Part shown: positions 60,165 through 64,000 of the stretch, in pieces
How positions within the stretch are numbered: the stretch's first letter is position 1
How the letters are laid out: the number at the start of each line of letters is the position of its first letter
Assembly (NCBI RefSeq): GCF_014837035.1
Contig: NZ_JACSPS010000001.1
Location: 800,374 to 864,373 of the forward strand
From: Kaistella pullorum
GTDB lineage: Bacteria; Bacteroidota; Bacteroidia; Flavobacteriales; Weeksellaceae
DNA length: 64,000 nt
Reading direction: 5' to 3'
The notes under the pieces: model-generated
The model's database searches: none
Seen by the model: the letters and a program-made list of their open reading frames with translations, nothing else
Told to the model about the DNA's origin: nothing
Position numbers and translations under genes: made by a program

Positions 60165-60310
60165 GTTCCCGCTTTCCGTTGCAATCTTTTTTGCGGCGGC
60201 TTTGCCGCCGCAAAAAAGGATTTCCACTTCAATCGGGGCTAGGATGTCGGGTATTTGCATTTCCCACCGCTGGGTTGTACAAATAGGCTTTTCGCCGCTC
60301 GCTTCGCTCG
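60165..60310. repeat. Dispersed palindromic repeat (copy B) with extra hairpin segment
   Basis: Core hairpin TTTTTTGCGGCGGC with GCCGCCGCAAAAAA at 60189-60219, flanked by arms CCCGCTTTCCGTTGCAATC (left) and GGATTTCCACTTCAATCGGG (right, ending GGGGCTA). A further stretch to about 60310 contains a second GC-rich palindrome (GCGAGCG-type pairing in CGCTCGCTTCGCTCGCG). The arms match those of the copies at 21.1, 47.4 and 48.9 kb, while hairpin cores differ. Confidence 0.7.
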
Positions 60311-60317
60311 CGCCCCA

Positions 60318-60983
60318 TTATTCCCCAAATAAACTTTTAATCTTCTCCGCCTCAATCTCCGAAAAATCTGAAATTACCAGATTGGCCTTACTGTAATCCT
60401 GATTCACGGAATGCTCACTTTTATAGGCCACACAGAAGATTCCCGCCGCGTGTGCAGCCAAAATCCCGTTCGTTGAATCTTCGATAACAAGGCAGTTTGG
60501 CGTAGGTTCTCCAGCCATTTTCGCGGCTAACTGAAATATCTCGGGATGAGGTTTAGATTCTTTCAAACTTGCGCCACTGATCTTTCCGGAAAAATATTTT
60601 TCAAGTCCGAATTTCTCAAAAACCCAGTTGATCGTGTTCATGTGAGCGGAGGAAGCCAGGATAAGTTTCAGGCCGTTTTGATTATAGTTTTCAATCAGAT
60701 CTTTTACGCCCTGAAGTAAATCGAAATCCGCATCGTTATCAAAATAATGCTTGAAATAGCGGCGCTTAACCGAAGCTAATTCTTCGTGCGGCAACTTTAA
60801 GCCACATTTTTCCACCAAAGTGGTGCAGACTTTCTTTGTAGAGGCACCGGTGAAGCTCGTGTAAAGTTCTTCAGATACCTCGATGTTCAGGTCTGCAAAT
60901 AATTTAAAATAGGCTTTACGGTGCAGTGGTTCGGTATCTACAATCACACCGTCCATATCAAAAAGTACAGCTTTTAATGGCAT
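60318..60983 (-). CDS. HAD-family hydrolase, beta-phosphoglucomutase-like
   Basis: 221 residues. Motif I is LFDMDGVIVDTEP (nucleophile aspartate near residue 9), motif II is LILASSAH, motif III lysine in LKESKPHPEIF, motif IV VIEDSTNGILAA. A helical cap lies between motifs I and II, as in beta-phosphoglucomutase and phosphoglycolate or sugar-phosphate phosphatases. The substrate is unknown. It is read opposite to speA and speB. Confidence 0.9.
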   Translation of the reverse strand: MPLKAVLFDMDGVIVDTEPLHRKAYFKLFADLNIEVSEELYTSFTGASTKKVCTTLVEKCGLKLPHEELASVKRRYFKHYFDNDADFDLLQGVKDLIENYNQNGLKLILASSAHMNTINWVFEKFGLEKYFSGKISGASLKESKPHPEIFQLAAKMAGEPTPNCLVIEDSTNGILAAHAAGIFCVAYKSEHSVNQDYSKANLVISDFSEIEAEKIKSLFGE

Positions 60984-61039
60984 ATCTGGAATTTGCGCAA
61001 AGGTAGAAAAAGCGTACGAAGCTCAGGGAGTGAAAAATT

Positions 61040-61249
61040 TTATACGCTTTCTTCGATGATATAAATTAATAAGAAGAAAGAAGCGATCATTAGTACCAAC
61101 GCAAGTACTGATTTCCAGTTGGCGAAATTCACTGTCCAGCCCATCCACGGATGGCGTTTCGGTGGAAAGATCCGCCGGTCATTTTTGTTATAATAGAAAA
61201 CGCCCCATATCCAGTTGCTGGCGTCGTTTCCATACTTATCGGTTTTCAT
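61040..61249 (-). CDS. DUF5808 family small membrane protein
   Basis: 69 residues. The DUF5808 pattern appears as NWIWGVFYYNKNDRRIFPPKRHPWMGWTVNFANW, followed by one membrane helix (VLALVLMIASFFLLIYII). In larger proteins this module sits at membrane edges; alone, its function is unknown. It lies upstream of the HAD gene on the same strand with a 56-base gap. Confidence 0.82.
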   Translation of the reverse strand: MKTDKYGNDASNWIWGVFYYNKNDRRIFPPKRHPWMGWTVNFANWKSVLALVLMIASFFLLIYIIEESV

Positions 61250-61331
61250 CTTGTAAGGTTTGACTTAAAGTTACGTTTTTTTTGTGATAATCGTTGAACT
61301 GAAGATGGCTTCGGTTTACAATCGGTTTTTT

Positions 61332-61339
61332 TACCTTTG
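61332..61339 (+). promoter_or_regulatory. -7 box of the agmatinase gene
   Basis: TACCTTTG, exact TAnnTTTG match, 38 bases before the ATG. Confidence 0.55.
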
Positions 61340-61377
61340 GCATTCAAAAAAAATTAAATTTTAAACTAACAATTCAA

Positions 61378-62235
61378 ATGAAGACATACGCAGGAATACC
61401 CGAAGAAAACGCCACCCTGGAAAACTCAAAAGTGATGCTCGTGACGGTTCCTTACGACGGAACTTCAACTTGGGGAAAAGGTGCCGATAAAGGCCCGGAA
61501 CTTTTCTTGGACGCTTCTGAAAATATGGAGCTTTTCGATATTGAAACCCGCACCGAACCTTATCTGGAAGGCGTTTATCTGGCTGGGGAAATTTCGGAAG
61601 ATTCTACTCCTGAAGCGATGACCGAGGCGGTTTACCAAAAGACAAAAGAACTGCTGAATCATGATGATAAACTTTTCACGCTGTTCGGCGGTGAACATTC
61701 GGTTTCAATTGGTTCGATCCGCGCGGTGGGTGAAAAGTATGAAAACCTCACGGTACTTCAGCTTGATGCGCATACAGATTTGAGACCTGAGTTCCACGGT
61801 ACCACGTCAAACCACGCGTGTGCGGTGTATGAGGCCAGCAAAAAACACAATCTGGTTCAGGTTGGTATCCGTTCGATGGACGCGGAAGAAATGGAGCACG
61901 TGAATGAAGAGCAGTGCTTCTGGGCTCACGAAATTGCGGTAAACCCGAACTGGATCGACGATGTGCTGGCAAAAGTTTCCGGGAATGTCTATATCACCAT
62001 CGATCTAGATGCGTTCGATCCGTCACTCGCGCCTTCAACCGGAACACCGGAGCCGGGCGGTCTAGAGTGGTACCCAACTTTAGAATTATTGAAAAAAGTA
62101 TTCGAAAAGTGCAATGTTGTTGCTTTTGATATTGTAGAATTAATGGATTCGCCGATGCCGAAACCAAGCGCTTTCCTAGCAGCGAAACTTTATTATAAGA
62201 TGCTGGCGTATTATCATTTGGGAAGAGCAAAGTAA
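61378..62235 (+). CDS. speB: Agmatinase-type ureohydrolase
   Basis: Hydrolyses agmatine to putrescine and urea. 285 residues. Manganese-ligand motifs are complete: FGGEHSVSIGSI near 100-111, LQLDAHTDLRPEF near 125-137, and VYITIDLDAFDPSLAPSTGTPEPGG near 205-230. The match is to the SpeB/agmatinase side of the superfamily; other guanidino substrates cannot be excluded. The arginine decarboxylase gene just upstream makes agmatine the natural substrate. A perfect terminator follows. Confidence 0.92.
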   Translation: MKTYAGIPEENATLENSKVMLVTVPYDGTSTWGKGADKGPELFLDASENMELFDIETRTEPYLEGVYLAGEISEDSTPEAMTEAVYQKTKELLNHDDKLFTLFGGEHSVSIGSIRAVGEKYENLTVLQLDAHTDLRPEFHGTTSNHACAVYEASKKHNLVQVGIRSMDAEEMEHVNEEQCFWAHEIAVNPNWIDDVLAKVSGNVYITIDLDAFDPSLAPSTGTPEPGGLEWYPTLELLKKVFEKCNVVAFDIVELMDSPMPKPSAFLAAKLYYKMLAYYHLGRAK

Positions 62236-62280
62236 AAACAGCCAGGTAAAAAGAGCCAGGAATCTAGAATCAAGAAAAAG

Positions 62281-62312
62281 ATGCTTTCCATAATTTTTGG
62301 AAAGCATTTTTT
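62281..62312 (+). terminator. Terminator of the agmatinase gene
   Basis: Perfect 9-bp stem ATGCTTTCC with GGAAAGCAT, 9-base loop and six T. Confidence 0.93.
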
Positions 62313-62350
62313 GTATTGTATTTAAAAAAGAGACCTTTTTAATGTTTTTT

Positions 62351-62474
62351 CACCGGAAAGTCTCAAACACACGTGCGACAAGCTTTCCGGTGTTCCGGAA
62401 AGTCCCAAACACATGTTCAACAAACTTTCCGGAAGACCCGAAAAGTCCAAACACTCGTGCGACAAACTTTCGGG
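62351..62474. repeat. Three tandem hairpin repeats with covarying stems
   Basis: Units at 62351-62392, 62393-62434 and 62437-62474 repeat with a 42-43 base period. Each is a palindrome with a 20-22 base loop. Stem 1 CACCGGAAAG with CTTTCCGGTG; stem 2 TTCCGGAAAGT with ACTTTCCGGAA; stem 3 CCCGAAAAGT with ACTTTCGGG (one bulged A). Outer stem bases change in step on both sides, while the loops keep CAAACAC, then a GTGCGACAA-like part. They lie between the agmatinase terminator and the convergent hydrolase gene; nothing else is seen in this gap. Confidence 0.85.
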
Positions 62475-62508
62475 AAATTGGGTAATGCAATTCAATGTTG
62501 TGTTGTCT

Positions 62509-64000
62509 TTATTTCAAAACATCAACTTCCAAAGAACTGTCGCCAAAAACGTTTATAAAGGCTTTTGTGTAATCATCTTTAGTAGCGAAGTTCGGATTGT
62601 CCAAAAATTTCTGAGGATTTACAGAAAACAGCGGAAACCACGTGCTTGAAATCTGAACCTGGATTCTGTGACCTTTTTTGAAGGTATGCACCACGTCCTG
62701 CAACCTGAAATTCACGGCCATTTTTTGATTCGGCACCAGGGCTTCCGGCTTTTCGCGTGAGTTCCGGAATCTTGCAGGCATTATTTCGCTGCGAACCATC
62801 TGGTGGTAATTTCCGTAAACCACGCCGTCTTTCTTTTCTGTGGGTTTGAAGTCTCCCGGATAGACATCGATAAGTTTGAGCGCAAAATCTGCATCGGTAG
62901 AAGTAGAGGAAATATTGAGTTTGGCTAAAATTTCGCCTGCAAAAGTGAGGTCTTCCGTGAGTACATCGGTTGTGAATGTGATCACATCCGGCCTTCCCAC
63001 AGCGAAACGCTGGTCTTCGCTCATATAATTTCGCGGTGTGAACCCGTTGAAGTCTTTCAGTTTATCTGAACTTAAAACCGGATTGTTCGGATCGCTGTAA
63101 TACTCCGAGATTGAGTTGGAAGCTGCCGGTTTCAGGGTTCCGTCTGCGAGGAAAAAGTTGACTTTCTGCGCGTTTTTAGGCGGATAAACATCAAATTCTT
63201 TCCATTCTTTCTTTCCGGTATCATACATCATCGCTTCGGGCAAACCGGCCTCAGCTTTGGAATTCCCTTTAAGATAATGACTGAAAAATTTCGTTTCCAG
63301 ATTTTTTTGATAATAGGTCGCAATGCTGTCTCCGAAATAAATTTCATTGTGAAAATGTTTCCCGGTTTCCCGGCTCCACGCGCCGTGCGAGAATGGTCCC
63401 ATCACGATGGTGTTTTTAGCTTTTGGGCTCGTTTTCTCAATGGTTTTATAAATATTTAGAGGTCCGGACAGATCTTCAGCATCAAACCAGCCGCCAACGG
63501 TCATCACCGCGTGCTTCACGTTTTTTAAGTGTGGTAGCAGACTTCTTTTTTGCCAGAATTCATCATAATTCGGATGATTCATAATCTCGGTCATAAAGAA
63601 ATTGTCTTTGTAGTATTTATCATAGCCGTCTTTCAGCGTTCCCATATCACGGTAAAACTTTAAGCCGTCCTCTGAAGTGGATTTAATCATGCTGTCGCTG
63701 TACCACGCCTTATTTTCAGCTTTTGTCTTTTGGACGCCGAAAACCGGAAAGGTCTTGAAGTAACCCAGCATAAACTTGCCATTGTGCAGAAAATCATCAT
63801 TCCAGAAATCTGAAATCGGAGCCTGCGGCGATGAAGCTACAAGCGCCGGATGATCCGCCAATATCCCTGCAGCCGTGTAGAATCCGGGATAAGAAGTGCC
63901 GTATTGGCCCACTTTGCCGTTATTGTTTTTTACATTTTTAAGCAACCATTCAATCGTATCGTAAGTGTCCGTGCTTTCATCAACATCTTTTTTGGTTTTG
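62509..64000 (-). CDS. CocE/NonD family hydrolase (5' part outside window)
   Basis: The frame stays open to the window edge at 64000, so the N-terminus is missing; about 497 residues are visible. The S15/CocE-type alpha/beta hydrolase core includes the upstream STDTYDTIEWLLKNV segment, the nucleophile GTSYPGF, the acidic and histidine parts of the triad (VGGWFDAEDLSGPLN and GPFSHGAW), and a C-terminal jelly-roll domain (FAGEILAKLNISSTSTDADFALKLIDVYPGD, RIQVQISSTWFPLFSVNP). Such enzymes cleave X-Pro dipeptides, acyl esters or glutaryl-antibiotics; Bacteroidota members are usually exported, but the signal peptide is outside the window. Confidence 0.93.
   Translation of the reverse strand, partial: KTKKDVDESTDTYDTIEWLLKNVKNNNGKVGQYGTSYPGFYTAAGILADHPALVASSPQAPISDFWNDDFLHNGKFMLGYFKTFPVFGVQKTKAENKAWYSDSMIKSTSEDGLKFYRDMGTLKDGYDKYYKDNFFMTEIMNHPNYDEFWQKRSLLPHLKNVKHAVMTVGGWFDAEDLSGPLNIYKTIEKTSPKAKNTIVMGPFSHGAWSRETGKHFHNEIYFGDSIATYYQKNLETKFFSHYLKGNSKAEAGLPEAMMYDTGKKEWKEFDVYPPKNAQKVNFFLADGTLKPAASNSISEYYSDPNNPVLSSDKLKDFNGFTPRNYMSEDQRFAVGRPDVITFTTDVLTEDLTFAGEILAKLNISSTSTDADFALKLIDVYPGDFKPTEKKDGVVYGNYHQMVRSEIMPARFRNSREKPEALVPNQKMAVNFRLQDVVHTFKKGHRIQVQISSTWFPLFSVNPQKFLDNPNFATKDDYTKAFINVFGDSSLEVDVLK

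Noticed and set aside
62351-62474. Possible CRISPR array (three repeats at 42-43 base period)
   Set aside because: The whole unit repeats, including the loop; there are no unique spacers, and no cas gene is in the window.
62297-62649. Plus-strand open frames of about 60-78 codons after speB
   Set aside because: They translate the tandem hairpin repeats in three frames and run antisense into the CocE/NonD gene.

Overview
This window is chromosomal DNA of a member of the Bacteroidota, most likely a Chryseobacterium-like flavobacterium (Weeksellaceae). The evidence is two SusC/SusD transporter pairs, a protein with a type IX secretion sorting tail, bacillithiol synthesis (BshC), Bacteroidota-type lineage genes (GYDIA-type GHMP kinase, IPExxxVDY protein, Porin_10 family), and promoters of the Bacteroidota form (TTTG, about 20 bases, TAnnTTTG). 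No phage, insertion sequence, integrase, CRISPR array or tRNA gene was seen. Most of the window is ordinary core genome; species-level placement is inference.

Layout. 1-10.8 kb: the 3' end of infB, then two tandem SusC-SusD operons whose promoters are near copies of each other, including an inverted repeat between the -33 and -7 boxes. 10.9-20 kb: an outer-membrane porin, bshC, a LysM/periplasmic-binding-fold protein, fabD with a GHMP kinase, and pckA. 20-21.3 kb: a small unknown gene, tmRNA on the minus strand, and a GC-rich palindromic repeat. 21.3-27.6 kb: envelope and lipoprotein genes, a GNAT protein, a small PspC-like protein, and a cation diffusion facilitator transporter paired with a methyltransferase. 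27.9-32.1 kb: a minus-strand run acpP-fabF-rnc-IPExxxVDY-pyk with overlapping 3' genes. 32.2-37.8 kb: a T9SS cargo protein, a formimidoylglutamase and a reduced paa locus (paaE, two tandem paralogous small genes, paaA; paaB, paaC and paaD not seen).

38-50.8 kb: clpB, a candidate small RNA, an EEP-family hydrolase, an ABC-F ATPase, a lipoprotein, class II HMG-CoA reductase, small membrane genes, a receiver domain that has lost its acceptor aspartate, sucC, RNase P RNA, PPK2 and a DUF1573 protein. 50.9-64 kb: valS, DUF4241, a PfkB kinase, an alpha/beta hydrolase, an ECF sigma factor overlapping a membrane-protein gene, a corrinoid adenosyltransferase, thiamine diphosphokinase, arginine decarboxylase and agmatinase (arginine to putrescine via agmatine), a HAD phosphatase, a DUF5808 protein, and a CocE/NonD hydrolase cut by the window end.

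The most interesting non-coding signals are three tandem hairpins near 62.4 kb whose stems differ in compensating ways while the loops stay alike; a dispersed palindromic repeat family (four copies, two of them beside tmRNA and rnpB); the duplicated susC promoter/operator; and a promoter-terminator unit after clpB that looks like a small RNA. The most interesting coding signal is the paa locus that lacks paaBCD and carries an unrecognised duplicated small gene family.
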